64,000 bases of DNA from Martinezella lusitana (GTDB lineage Bacteria > Pseudomonadota > Alphaproteobacteria > Rhizobiales > Rhizobiaceae), in NCBI RefSeq assembly GCF_900094565.1, contig NZ_FMAF01000002.1:372001-436000 (forward strand), read 5' to 3'. The position numbers and the translations under genes were made by a program. Positions 38,196 to 46,736 of this stretch are shown piece by piece (the first letter of the stretch is position 1; the number at the start of each line of letters is the position of its first letter). The notes under the pieces were generated by a model. That model was given only the letters and a program-made list of their open reading frames with translations, was not told where the DNA came from and did no database searches.

Positions 38196-39605
38196 TCAGT
38201 TCCACTCGCGGATATCGACGAAGTGGCCCGCGATCGCGGCAGCTGCGGCCATGGCCGGCGAGACCAAGTGCGTGCGGCCCTTGAAGCCCTGACGGCCTTC
38301 GAAGTTGCGGTTCGACGTCGATGCGCAGCGCTCGCCCGGCTTCAGGCGGTCGTCGTTCATGGCAAGGCACATGGAACAGCCGGGCTCGCGCCAGTCGAAG
38401 CCGGCGGCCTTGAAGATCTTGTCGAGGCCTTCGGCTTCCGCCTGCTCCTTCACGAGGCCGGAGCCCGGAACGATCATGGCGTCGACGGTGGAAGCCACCG
38501 TCTTGCCTTCGACGACCTTGGCGACGGCGCGCAGGTCTTCGATGCGGCCGTTGGTGCAGGAGCCGATGAAGACGCGATCGACGTTGATATCGGTCATCTT
38601 CGTGCCCGGCTTCAGGCCCATATAGTCGAGGGCGCGCCACTTGGAGGTGCGCTTGTTCTCGTCCTGGATCTCGTCCGGGTTCGGGACGATGCCCTGGACG
38701 GAGACGACGTCTTCCGGCGAGGAGCCCCAGGAGACGATCGGCGGCAGGGCAGCGGCATTAAGCGTGACGATGCGGTCGTAATGCGCACCTTCATCCGATG
38801 TCAGCGTCTTCCAGTAGGCGATCGCCTGTTCCAGCGCTTCGCCCTTCGGCGCGCGCGGCTTGCCCTTGATGTATTCGAAGGTGATCTCGTCCGGCGCGAT
38901 CAGGCCGGCGCGGGCGCCGCCTTCGATCGACATGTTGCAGATGGTCATGCGGCCTTCCATCGACAGCGCGCGAATGGCTTCGCCGGCATATTCGATGACG
39001 TAGCCGGTACCGCCGGCGGTGCCGATCTCGCCGATGATGGCGAGAATGATGTCCTTGGCGGTGACGCCTGGTGGCAGCTGGCCATCGACCTGCACCAGCA
39101 TGTTCTTGGCCTTCTTCTGGATCAGCGTCTGCGTGGCGAGCACATGCTCGACCTCGGAGGTGCCGATGCCGTGCGCGAGCGAGCCGAAGGCACCATGCGT
39201 CGACGTGTGGCTATCGCCGCAGACGATGGTCATGCCGGGCAAAGTGAAGCCCTGCTCGGGGCCGATGATGTGGACGATGCCCTGGCGCTTGTCGTTTTCG
39301 GAGTAGTATTCCACGCCGAATTCGGCGGCGTTCTTGGCAAGCGCCTCGACCTGGATGCGGCTTTCCTCGTTCTTGATGCCGAGGTGGCGATCGGGCGAGG
39401 TCGGAACGTTGTGGTCGACGACAGCAAGCGTCTTTTGCGGCGCGTGGACCTTGCGACCTGTCATGCGCAGGCCTTCGAATGCCTGTGGCGATGTCACCTC
39501 GTGAACGAGATGGCGGTCGATGTAGAGAAGACAGGTGCCGTCGTCTTGGGCGTCGACGAGATGATCATCCCAGATTTTGTCGTAAAGTGTGCGTGGAGCG
39601 CTCAT
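38196..39605 (-). CDS. leuC: 3-isopropylmalate dehydratase large subunit
   Basis: 469 residues. Aconitase-family enzyme of leucine biosynthesis, with LeuD as partner (not in this window). [4Fe-4S] ligands are in [14 protein letters not shown] and GCSMCLAMN; the substrate segment [20 protein letters not shown] is present. ATG 39605 is the natural start. leuC and leuD are separate in rhizobia, consistent with it standing alone here. Confidence 0.96.
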   Translation of the reverse strand: MSAPRTLYDKIWDDHLVDAQDDGTCLLYIDRHLVHEVTSPQAFEGLRMTGRKVHAPQKTLAVVDHNVPTSPDRHLGIKNEESRIQVEALAKNAAEFGVEYYSENDKRQGIVHIIGPEQGFTLPGMTIVCGDSHTSTHGAFGSLAHGIGTSEVEHVLATQTLIQKKAKNMLVQVDGQLPPGVTAKDIILAIIGEIGTAGGTGYVIEYAGEAIRALSMEGRMTICNMSIEGGARAGLIAPDEITFEYIKGKPRAPKGEALEQAIAYWKTLTSDEGAHYDRIVTLNAAALPPIVSWGSSPEDVVSVQGIVPNPDEIQDENKRTSKWRALDYMGLKPGTKMTDINVDRVFIGSCTNGRIEDLRAVAKVVEGKTVASTVDAMIVPGSGLVKEQAEAEGLDKIFKAAGFDWREPGCSMCLAMNDDRLKPGERCASTSNRNFEGRQGFKGRTHLVSPAMAAAAAIAGHFVDIREWN

Positions 39606-39674
39606 GGCTACAGATCCATATTGGCAGTGTCGAAAAAGGGGGTGACGGATCAGGACCGCCGGCCTCGGGTGTGA

Positions 39675-39809
39675 TCAGCGAAGTCGGCTGTTGAGCGCGC
39701 CCGAAATCATCGCAAAGAAGCGTGCCGGCAGGCGCTTATGGTCCTGCAGCACGAAAGCCGTGACGTATCGTCCGTCTTTGCTCATGATCTTACTCATGTC
39801 CATGCTCAT
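39675..39809 (-). CDS. Possible small protein upstream of leuC
   Basis: 44 codons from ATG 39809: MSMDMSKIMSKDGRYVTAFV, then a basic C-terminal half ending ALNSRLR. Several in-frame ATGs (39803, 39797, 39785) make the start uncertain and no strong ribosome binding site is seen. It is on the leuC strand and ends 69 bp before it. It is not Leu-rich, so it is not an obvious attenuation leader peptide. No family is recognised. Confidence 0.35.
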   Translation of the reverse strand: MSMDMSKIMSKDGRYVTAFVLQDHKRLPARFFAMISGALNSRLR

Positions 39810-40043
39810 ATCAATTTTCAAAACCTTCGGCAATGGCGAGCGTTTCCGGGGGTGGTAAATCGCGCCAGATTAACAGAAGCCAAAACTACCGCGGCCGCAA
39901 CCACATCTGCATAGCCGAATTGCCAAGGCTAAAATCTGTCAGTTAAACCTATCACCAAACCTCACTTGCATTTTTCAAAGCTGCGGATCAGATTGCATTT
40001 CCGTCTGAAATAAAAAAGCAAAGATATATATGCGGACAATGCT
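39810..40043. other. AT-rich intergenic region before the Sel1 gene
   Basis: Clearly richer in A and T than the rest of the window (for example AAATAAAAAAGCAAAGATATATA near 40008-40030, shown in part). It probably holds the promoter of the Sel1-repeat gene and of the leuC leader. No other feature is seen. Confidence 0.45.
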
Positions 40044-40934
40044 ATGTACGTCTTAATGAAAGGCTGCGGCATTCTTGTTGGCTTATCTCTAGTTTTCACG
40101 GTTTCGACCGTTTTTATCCCGTCCACAATTCAGACGAAGGCATATGCCGACGAAGGGTTGGATCTATATAATGCGGGAGATTACCAACGCGCGCTGGCGT
40201 ATTGGCAGCCCTTGGCTGAGCGTGGGGATCCTCAAGCCGAGTTTGGTTTGGGGCTGCTTTATGAAGCCGGGCAAGGCGTTGCGCAAAACTTCGATACGGC
40301 CCAACGATGGTATCGAAAGGCGGCAGAGCAAGGCTTGTCTGACGCACAAAACGCATTAGGGGCTATGTACGATGTTGGTCGGGGGTTTGCCAAGGATGAT
40401 GTGCAAGCCACGGAGTGGTATCGCAACGCGGCGGAGCAAGGAAATGTCCGCGCAGAAGTTAATTTGAGCAATATGTACCGATTCGGGCGTGGCGTTCCTC
40501 GCGACATAAACCTTGCTATCGCTTGGCTTCAAAAGGCGTCCGACGCTGGTAACCCCGCTGCTCAATCCAATTTGGGCGGTATCTATATTTCAGAGGATGG
40601 GGTCAAAGATTATTCCAAAGCGGCAATTCTGTTTCAAAAGTCTGCAGATCAAGGTGACCCAGGAGGGCAAAATGGTCTCGGCATCATGTGCTTTCTTGGG
40701 TTGAACAGACCAATAGATCTTGCGTGTGCCGCAAATTGGTATCGTAAAGCGGCGGGGCAGGGTGACCCATCAGCGGAGGTTAATCTTGGTAGCGCCTATT
40801 ATAATGGCTCCGGGATCGAAAAGGATATCAGCCTGGCGATATTCTGGTATCGAAAAGCCGCGGAACAAGGAAACGTCCGGGCGCAAGAATATCTCCAATA
40901 CATAGCTGAGCATCGACCTATCCTCAAGGGATAG
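40044..40934 (+). CDS. Exported Sel1-repeat protein
   Basis: 296 residues. Signal peptide with cleavage near KAYADE, then six full Sel1 repeats (about 36 residues each, of the type AQRWYRKAAEQGLSDAQNAL) and a seventh partial one. Sel1 proteins are scaffolds for protein contacts, in rhizobia including ExoR-like periplasmic regulators; the partner here is unknown. Base composition and codon use (many A/T third positions) differ from the neighbours, suggesting later acquisition. ATG 40056 is an alternative start. Confidence 0.85.
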   Translation: MYVLMKGCGILVGLSLVFTVSTVFIPSTIQTKAYADEGLDLYNAGDYQRALAYWQPLAERGDPQAEFGLGLLYEAGQGVAQNFDTAQRWYRKAAEQGLSDAQNALGAMYDVGRGFAKDDVQATEWYRNAAEQGNVRAEVNLSNMYRFGRGVPRDINLAIAWLQKASDAGNPAAQSNLGGIYISEDGVKDYSKAAILFQKSADQGDPGGQNGLGIMCFLGLNRPIDLACAANWYRKAAGQGDPSAEVNLGSAYYNGSGIEKDISLAIFWYRKAAEQGNVRAQEYLQYIAEHRPILKG

Positions 40935-40968
40935 GTCATAAGGGTGAATGGCAATCAAATCGCAACGA

Positions 40969-41847
40969 TCACACCTGCGCTCCTGGCGGCTGGCCCGCCG
41001 CCAGACGGGGGAAGGCGGAGCGGTCGCTGCCGGAGCGCCGGCGCATCCAGGCTTCGAGTTGCCTGAGCAGCAGCGACAGGCTGATCGTCAGCAGCAGGTA
41101 GATGAAGGCGAGGATCGACAGCGTTTCGAAATAGCGAAAATTGGCCGAGTAATAGAGCTTGGCGAGCTGGCTGATATCGGCAACACCGAGGACCGAAACC
41201 AGCGAGCTGTCCTTCACCATGGCGATGAAATCGTTCGACAGCGGCGGCAGGATGACGCGGATCGCCTGGGGAAAGACGACGAGGCGGAAGCGCTGGAAGC
41301 GGCTGAGGCCGAGCGCCTTTGCCGCTTCGATCTGGCCCTGGTCCACCGCCTGGATGCCGGCGCGGAAGATTTCGGCGATGAAGGAGGAATAGGCGATGGT
41401 CAGCGCGATGATCGTGCGCCAGACGAAGGGCACGTCGCGGGTGACGAGCGGGCTTGCCCAGCCGGCGGAGATCAATGGCGAGACGACGCAATTATAGACG
41501 GCGACAAAGGCCGGCGTTCCGACGAATGCGATGTAGGAAAGCAGCACCAGTATCGGGATGCCGCGCACGATCTCGATATAGAAGCGGGCGACCTGCCTGA
41601 GCACGATGAAGTCCGACAGGCCGAGCAAAGCGAGCCCGAGACCGAAGAGCATGGCGAGCGTGAAGGCCACCAGCGTCACGAAGATCGTGACGCCGACGCC
41701 ATTGAGCAGAAGGGAGAAGATCTGGGCGTAGAGGCCGTTCGCCGCGATTGCGATGGAGACGACGATGCCGAGAACGGCGAGTGCGACCAGCCACCAGGGA
41801 AAGTCATCCTTGCCTTGGTGCCCGCCCGGGCCTGCGAGCAGGGCCAT
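40969..41847 (-). CDS. Amino-acid ABC transporter permease (HisM/GlnP type)
   Basis: 292 residues. An N-terminal extra helix (about 18-40) precedes the five-helix permease domain, with the coupling loop QGQIEAAKALGLSRFQRFRL. It forms the channel for the polar amino acid bound by the adjacent binding protein. No second permease or ATPase is next to it; the ATPase must be shared or encoded elsewhere. The proline-rich C-terminal tail GQPPGAQV is unremarkable. Confidence 0.9.
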   Translation of the reverse strand: MALLAGPGGHQGKDDFPWWLVALAVLGIVVSIAIAANGLYAQIFSLLLNGVGVTIFVTLVAFTLAMLFGLGLALLGLSDFIVLRQVARFYIEIVRGIPILVLLSYIAFVGTPAFVAVYNCVVSPLISAGWASPLVTRDVPFVWRTIIALTIAYSSFIAEIFRAGIQAVDQGQIEAAKALGLSRFQRFRLVVFPQAIRVILPPLSNDFIAMVKDSSLVSVLGVADISQLAKLYYSANFRYFETLSILAFIYLLLTISLSLLLRQLEAWMRRRSGSDRSAFPRLAAGQPPGAQV

Positions 41848-41881
41848 CAGAGCGGGCTTCCCATATGTCGATCTAGGGAGT

Positions 41882-42679
41882 TCATTGGCCCATCTTGTAA
41901 TCGAGGAACCACTTCTTGTTCAGCGCCTCGAGCGTGCCGTCAGCCTTCAGGCTGGCAATGGCGGCATTGACCGGAGCGACGAGATCGGAGCCCTTCTGGA
42001 AGATGAAGCCGAAATCCTCGGAGCCGAGCGGGCCGCCGATCAGCTTCAGGCCGCCGTTGGAGGCATCGACATAGCCCTTGCCGGCGGTGCCGTCGGTCAG
42101 CACCAGATCGACGTCGCCGGTCTTCAGTGCCTGTACGGTCGCGCCGAAGGTTTCGAAGGTCTTGATGCGCGGGTTCTGCTCGTTGCCGTCGAGAACTTCG
42201 TAGACTGCGGTGTAGAAGGGGGTCGTGCCCGGCTGGGCGCCGATCAGGCCTTCCTTGAGGGCGGCGAAGCTCTTGGCGTCGGTGAAGCGTTTCTCGTCGC
42301 CACGCACCAGCATGAACTGCTCGGAGCGCATGTAGGGATCGGAGAAGTCGACCTTCTGCTTGCGGTCTTCCTTGATGGTGATGCCGGTCATGCCGATGTT
42401 GTACTGGCCTTCCGAGACGGCCTGGATCATCGCGTCCCAGCTGGTGTTCTGGTACTCGACCTTGAAGTTCAGACGCTTGGCGATTTCGTTCATCGCGTCG
42501 TATTCCCAACCGATCGCCTTGCCGGATTTGGCATCGACGAATTGCAGCGGCGGGTAGGCGTTCTCGGTGACAACGACGACAGTCTTGCCTTTGAGATCAG
42601 GCAGGTCGGCGGCGAAGGACGCGAAAGGTGCAAGCACGAGGGCGCTGAGGCCCAGTAGGAACGAACGACGGAATGCCAT
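41882..42679 (-). CDS. Amino-acid ABC transporter, periplasmic binding protein
   Basis: 265 residues, family 3 solute-binding protein. Signal peptide MAFRRSFLLGLSALVLAPFA ending near SFAAD; mature domain with YPPLQFVDAKSGKAIGWEYD and MTGITIKEDRKQKVDFSDPY. Substrate is a polar amino acid or similar. GGGGAG lies before ATG 42679; the frame continues upstream to 43045 but that part is unrelated low-complexity sequence. The permease follows after 34 bp. Confidence 0.92.
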   Translation of the reverse strand: MAFRRSFLLGLSALVLAPFASFAADLPDLKGKTVVVVTENAYPPLQFVDAKSGKAIGWEYDAMNEIAKRLNFKVEYQNTSWDAMIQAVSEGQYNIGMTGITIKEDRKQKVDFSDPYMRSEQFMLVRGDEKRFTDAKSFAALKEGLIGAQPGTTPFYTAVYEVLDGNEQNPRIKTFETFGATVQALKTGDVDLVLTDGTAGKGYVDASNGGLKLIGGPLGSEDFGFIFQKGSDLVAPVNAAIASLKADGTLEALNKKWFLDYKMGQ

Positions 42680-42837
42680 GGAAATCTCCCCGATTAGCGC
42701 GCGGAAAAGTGTCATATTTGGAAAGCAGATGGCAAGGCCGTTGCCATGGCCGCGAGCGTAAAAGCGGAAAAGTAACTCTAAAATAAGCGGTTCGCGGCGG
42801 AATTTTCTTTCTGCCAAGCTGTCTTCGGCAGGCAGCA

Positions 42838-42863
42838 AAAAGGCGACCCGAAGGCCGCCTTTA
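42838..42863 (-). terminator. Terminator of rplS
   Basis: On the minus strand, AAAGGCG then an internal loop region and CGCCTTTTTG; plus-strand arms are AAAGGCG (42839-42845) and CGCCTTT (42856-42862), with extra A residues giving a U-run downstream of rplS. It lies 28 bp past the rplS stop. Confidence 0.7.
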
Positions 42864-42890
42864 AGCGTAGCGATCCGGATGGATCGAAAT

Positions 42891-43448
42891 TTACTCGGCT
42901 GCCGGCTCTGCGGCGGCAGCTGCTGCATCGGCGGCTGCCTTTGCTTCGGCTGCTGCTTTTGCTTCAGCGGCTTCGGCGGCTGCCTTCTCGGCTGCGAGAG
43001 CCTGGGCTGCTGCAACCTTCTCGGCTTCGATGCGAGCCTTCTCATCGGCGAAAGCCTGACGCTCAGCGTCGTTGAGCTTGCGGGCGCGAGTGCCGGTGTT
43101 CTCGACGATACGGGCAGCCTTGCCGCGCAGGTCGCGCAGATAGTAGAGCTTGGCGCGACGGACCTTACCGCGGCGAACGATTTCGACGCTTTCGATCATC
43201 GGCGAGTAAACCGGGAATACGCGCTCGACGCCTTCGCCGTAGGAGATCTTGCGGACCGTGAAGTTTTCGTGCAGGCCGCCGCCGGAGCGAGCGATGCAGA
43301 CGCCTTCATAGGCCTGAACGCGGGTACGGTTGCCTTCCGTGACCTTCACGTTGACGCGGACGGTGTCGCCGGCGGAAAATTCGGGAAGCGTGCGCTTGGC
43401 TTCGATCTTGGCGGCCTGTTCGGCTTCCAACTGCTGAATGATGTTCAT
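42891..43448 (-). CDS. rplS: 50S ribosomal protein L19
   Basis: 185 residues against about 115-130 in most bacteria. The L19 core (1-120) contains [20 protein letters not shown] and [20 protein letters not shown]. The extra 60 residues are an Ala/Glu/Lys-rich tail ([20 protein letters not shown]), likely a charged helix. L19 sits at the 30S-50S interface. Unlike the usual order, a DUF1801 gene separates it from trmD. Confidence 0.95.
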   Translation of the reverse strand: MNIIQQLEAEQAAKIEAKRTLPEFSAGDTVRVNVKVTEGNRTRVQAYEGVCIARSGGGLHENFTVRKISYGEGVERVFPVYSPMIESVEIVRRGKVRRAKLYYLRDLRGKAARIVENTGTRARKLNDAERQAFADEKARIEAEKVAAAQALAAEKAAAEAAEAKAAAEAKAAADAAAAAAEPAAE

Positions 43449-43713
43449 AGTATCAACCTCGTTGTTGCTTCAACAGCCAGAGCGCCCTGAGCGATCTATC
43501 CTTGGTCGGACCCTGAAGGTCTCGCCTCGGATATATGCCTGTGAAGGCAGGGGCGAATACGTCTGCTTTTCTTTGGTAGTTGATGGGAAATTTCCCATGC
43601 CCGGCGCGCACATATCCTATTGTCACAGCTTTGTCACCCCTTGGCGGCGAATTTGTTGCAGCGCAAGCGGCTTTCAATGACGGTTTGTGGTCCGCCGCCA
43701 CCCCGAATTCTGT

Positions 43714-44133
43714 TCAGGCTTTCTTCGGTTTTTTCCGCGTCGATATATTCAGTGCCGCTGCCGCACGAACGAGCGCCTTCAGCGCCTCCTCATCGATATC
43801 TTCGTTCTCCCGGATATCGATGGCCCGTCTCGTATTGCCATCGAGGCTGGAGTTGAAGAGGCCTGACGGGTCCTCCAGCGAAGCGCCCTTGGCGAAGGTC
43901 AATTTAACGACACTCTTGTAAGTCTCGCCGGTGCAGATGATCCCGCCGTCCGACCAGACGGGAACGCCCCGCCATTTCCATTCCTCGACCACATCGGGAT
44001 CGGCCTGTTTGATAAGGGTTCGGACTCGAGCGAGCGTCTGGCCCCGCCAATCGTCCAGTTCCTTAATTCTCCCGTCTATGAGATTAGAGGCAGAGGCTCC
44101 CTGCTCGTCCTCCGTCGCGCCGCTTTTTGCCAT
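43714..44133 (-). CDS. DUF1801 domain protein
   Basis: 139 residues. Family features: LDDWRGQTLARVRTLIKQAD, VVEEWKWRGVPVWSDGGIIC, and VKLTFAKGASLEDPSGLFNS; the fold is the YdhG/frataxin-like one, function unknown. It interrupts the trmD-rplS pair with long flanking gaps (about 265 and 288 bp), so it is probably an independently transcribed insertion. Confidence 0.85.
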   Translation of the reverse strand: MAKSGATEDEQGASASNLIDGRIKELDDWRGQTLARVRTLIKQADPDVVEEWKWRGVPVWSDGGIICTGETYKSVVKLTFAKGASLEDPSGLFNSSLDGNTRRAIDIRENEDIDEEALKALVRAAAALNISTRKKPKKA

Positions 44134-44421
44134 CCTGTGCGTCCTCCCCGCCGCTGTCGTTCCATCGCCCGTTGCGTTTTATCGCTGGATATCATTTGGC
44201 GCTATCGAAATCGACCTCGACGGCGGTATCCTGCCGTCCGCAAGGCTGTGAGGACCGGCCCCAGCCCCGAACGTCGGCGCAGCATATCCCTGCTTGCTCA
44301 AGTCCCGAAGCGATCCTGGCGAGGCCATCGGAATTCTTGAATGGCATTCGGCCGATTCCCCCTTAATGGCGAATGGCGGTTGATCTAACTCGTCAACTTG
44401 CCGCCGCCCGGTTTCCCGATG
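44134..44421. other. 288-bp gap between trmD and the DUF1801 gene
   Basis: Open frames on both strands have no family resemblance. It may hold the promoter of the DUF1801 gene. I see no terminator after trmD. Confidence 0.4.
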
Positions 44422-45114
44422 CTATTTCCTTGCCTTCTCTTCCAATAGATCCGGCCGGCGTTGCCGCGTAAGCTCTTCGGCCTGTTCTCTCTGCCATTTG
44501 GTGATGGCGGCGTGGTTGCCCGACGTGAGCACGGCGGGGATCTCGCGGTCTTCCCAGATCTGCGGGCGGGTATAGTGAGGGTGTTCCAACAGGCCCCCCT
44601 CAAAGCTTTCGTGCAGGCCGGAAAGATCGTTGCCCATGACGCCGGGCAGGATGCGAACGATGGCGTCTAACAGGATGAGTGCCGCCGGCTCGCCGCCGGA
44701 CAGGATGTAGTCGCCGATCGACACTTCTTCCAGGTTGCGCCCGTCGATCACCCGCTGGTCGACGCCTTCGAAGCGGCCGCAGACGATGATGACGCCGTCG
44801 CCGCTTGCAAGCTCGCGCACGCGCTTCTGCGTCAGCGGTGCGCCGCGCGGGCTCATCAGCAGGCGCGGGCGGCTGTCGTTTTCGCTGGCATGGTCGATGG
44901 CGCGGGCAAGCACGTCCGGCTTCAACACCATGCCGGCGCCGCCGCCGGCGGGCGTGTCATCCACGGTGCGGTGCTTGTCGGTGGTGAAATCGCGAATCTG
45001 CAACGTGTCGAGCGCCCATTGGCCGCGCTCCATCGCCTTGCCGGCAAGGGACGTGCCGAGATGGCCGGGAAACATCTCCGGATAAAGCGTCAGAATGGTC
45101 GCCCGAAAACTCAT
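44422..45114 (-). CDS. trmD: tRNA (guanine(37)-N(1))-methyltransferase
   Basis: 230 residues. SPOUT knot methyltransferase that makes m1G37 and prevents +1 frameshifting. Motifs: [35 protein letters not shown] and [15 protein letters not shown] (trefoil-knot SAM site). It follows rimM by 24 bp in the classic rpsP-rimM-trmD order. Confidence 0.96.
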   Translation of the reverse strand: MSFRATILTLYPEMFPGHLGTSLAGKAMERGQWALDTLQIRDFTTDKHRTVDDTPAGGGAGMVLKPDVLARAIDHASENDSRPRLLMSPRGAPLTQKRVRELASGDGVIIVCGRFEGVDQRVIDGRNLEEVSIGDYILSGGEPAALILLDAIVRILPGVMGNDLSGLHESFEGGLLEHPHYTRPQIWEDREIPAVLTSGNHAAITKWQREQAEELTRQRRPDLLEEKARK

Positions 45115-45138
45115 GGCGCAGTCACTTCCAAATGAGGA

Positions 45139-45720
45139 TTATTTCTTCGTCTTGCCTTCCGGCTTCGGCGGTTTCGGCGGCTTGCCGACAAGGTCTTCCG
45201 GATTGTCGATCAGGCCAGCGGCCATTGGATCGATCAGGATCTTGCCGCCTTCGAGATCGATTTCGAGCACGGCCGTTTCGGAGAAGGGGATCAGGACCGG
45301 ACGCTTGCCCGGGCCTTTCAGCTCCAGAAGGTCGCCGGCGCCGAAATCATAGACACCGCTGACCGTGCCGTAGCCGGTGCCCTTGTCGTCGACGGCTTCG
45401 AGCCCTTCGAGGTCGGTGTAGAAGAATTCGTCATCGTCGAGCTCGTCGTCCGGCAGGTTGTCGCGCTCGATATAGAGCTCCAACCCGTTCAGCGCCTCGG
45501 CGGCGTCACGGTCATTGACGCCGCGGAAGCGCACCACCACCACGTTCTTGGCCTCACGGATTTCCAGCACCTCGAAGCTGCGGCCGTCCATGCTGTACAG
45601 GTGGCCGTAGTCGCCAAGCGCCGCGGGGTCAGACGTATAGGCGCGCGCGCGCACCTCGCCCTTGAGGCCCTGTGCCGCGCCGATTGTCGCCATCAATACC
45701 GGGTTTTGCAGTTTCGTCAT
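45139..45720 (-). CDS. rimM: Ribosome maturation factor RimM
   Basis: 193 residues. N-terminal RimM beta-barrel ([20 protein letters not shown]) and C-terminal PRC barrel ([20 protein letters not shown], with the usual [20 protein letters not shown] end). It helps assemble the 30S head around S19. The C-terminal tail is Pro/Lys-rich ([15 protein letters not shown]). A large palindromic repeat lies between it and rpsP. Confidence 0.95.
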   Translation of the reverse strand: MTKLQNPVLMATIGAAQGLKGEVRARAYTSDPAALGDYGHLYSMDGRSFEVLEIREAKNVVVVRFRGVNDRDAAEALNGLELYIERDNLPDDELDDDEFFYTDLEGLEAVDDKGTGYGTVSGVYDFGAGDLLELKGPGKRPVLIPFSETAVLEIDLEGGKILIDPMAAGLIDNPEDLVGKPPKPPKPEGKTKK

Positions 45721-45747
45721 GGTCTCTTCGCCGATTGCCGGATCACC

Positions 45748-45846
45748 GCATAATTCCTTAAATCGGAATCGATTTAAGGAATTATGCAGCAGATCTAAAG
45801 TGCTTCAGCGACCTTTGCGCGTCACATGTGACGCGCGGCGCTGTAG
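45748..45846. repeat. Compound palindromic element between rpsP and rimM
   Basis: An 18-bp perfect inverted repeat, GCATAATTCCTTAAATCG (45748-45765) with its complement at 45770-45787 around GAAT, is followed by a 20-bp perfect palindrome GCGCGTCACATGTGACGCGC (45817-45836) flanked by CTTCAGCG and CGCTGTAG. This pattern resembles a repeat common between rhizobial genes. It lies 28 bp upstream of the rimM start, in the 5' leader or between transcripts. Confidence 0.75.
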
Positions 45847-45887
45847 TTGCGTTCTCTCATAGGATGAACATCCCCCGATGGGAAATA

Positions 45888-45923
45888 AAAAACGGGCGGC
45901 ATGTCGCCATGCCGCCCGTTTTT
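45888..45923 (-). terminator. Terminator of rpsP
   Basis: AAAAACGGGCGGCATG (45888-45903), loop TCGC, CATGCCGCCCGTTTTT (45908-45923): a perfect 16-bp stem with U-run in either direction. It is 20 bp past the rpsP stop and implies that rimM-trmD are expressed partly from another promoter or by read-through. Confidence 0.9.
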
Positions 45924-45942
45924 CGATGATTACGAGGGCCGA

Positions 45943-46299
45943 TTATTCGGCAGCGGCGGCGTCAGCAGCCTTCTGTGCCTTTTCGGCAGCGCGCTCCTGA
46001 GCCTTCTTGCCCGGCTTTGCCTTTACCGGGTTGCTCTTGACGTCGCGCGTGGCAACGCCGGCTTCGGCGAGGAAGCGCAGAACGCGGTCGGTCGGCTGGG
46101 CGCCGTTGTCGAGCCAATGCTTGATGCGGTCGGCGTCGAGTTCAACGCGCTTGGCGTCGTCCTTGGCGAGCATCGGGTTCCAGGAACCGACCTTCTCCAG
46201 GAAGCGGCCGTCGCGCGGCGAACGGGCGTCGGCGACAACAACGTGGTAGTACGGGCGCTTCTTGGAACCACCGCGGGCGAGACGAATTTTCAATGCCAT
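45943..46299 (-). CDS. rpsP: 30S ribosomal protein S16
   Basis: 118 residues. Core [20 protein letters not shown] then [21 protein letters not shown]16 is needed for 30S assembly. The last 30 residues are an Ala/Lys-rich tail ([20 protein letters not shown]), as also seen on L19 here. It follows the chorismate mutase gene and precedes a strong terminator. Confidence 0.96.
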   Translation of the reverse strand: MALKIRLARGGSKKRPYYHVVVADARSPRDGRFLEKVGSWNPMLAKDDAKRVELDADRIKHWLDNGAQPTDRVLRFLAEAGVATRDVKSNPVKAKPGKKAQERAAEKAQKAADAAAAE

Positions 46300-46376
46300 G
46301 TTTCTTACTCCTTAGGCTTTTTGTGACCGCTTGATTTTGGCGGCGTGTTTATTTGCTGTTGCTGTTTTTGTGTGTC

Positions 46377-46421
46377 GCATGATCTCTTCCGAAACCCGCT
46401 TCACACATTTCGGGATCATGC
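46377..46421. repeat. RIME-like hairpin providing the stop of the chorismate mutase gene
   Basis: GCATGATC (46377-46384) and GATCATGC (46414-46421) enclose a second pair, CGAAA and TTTCG, around CCGCTTCACAC. The chorismate mutase stop codon (46416-46418 on the minus strand) is inside the right arm. Confidence 0.6.
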
Positions 46422-46718
46422 TTTGAGATCGGCGGCGATCTGTTCATGATGCCGGATGACTTCCTTGATGACGAAGTTCAGGAACTTCTCGGCGAAATCC
46501 GGGTCCAGATTGGCGTCCTTTGCCAGGCGGCGCAGGCGTTCGATCTGGAATTCCTCGCGCGCCGGGTCGGCCGGCGGCAGATTGTACTTGGCCTTCAGCA
46601 CGCCGACCTCTTTGGTGCAGCGAAAGCGTTCGGCCAGCATGTGCACCAGTGCGGCATCGATATTGTCGATCGACTGGCGGTAGTTGCCCAATTGGGCCTT
46701 GACGTCTGGATCAATCAT
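46416..46718 (-). CDS. Chorismate mutase (AroQ type)
   Basis: 100 residues, monofunctional helical AroQ domain converting chorismate to prephenate for Phe/Tyr synthesis. Features: R and DNIDAALVHMLAERF (active-site Arg and helix 1), KAKYNLPPADPAREEFQIER (active-site Lys39-like and Arg). ATG 46718 is preferred; TTG 46727 closer to AAGGA is possible. It lies 18 bp after ffh, an arrangement I recall from other rhizobia. The final codons and stop come from a palindromic repeat. Confidence 0.88.
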   Translation of the reverse strand: MIDPDVKAQLGNYRQSIDNIDAALVHMLAERFRCTKEVGVLKAKYNLPPADPAREEFQIERLRRLAKDANLDPDFAEKFLNFVIKEVIRHHEQIAADLKA

Positions 46719-46736
46719 GGGGGTCAACGATCCTTT

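Noticed and set aside
42680..43045. N-terminal extension of the amino-acid binding protein
   Set aside because: It is antisense-frame sequence over the rplS tail; the true start at 42679 has a ribosome binding site and a signal peptide.
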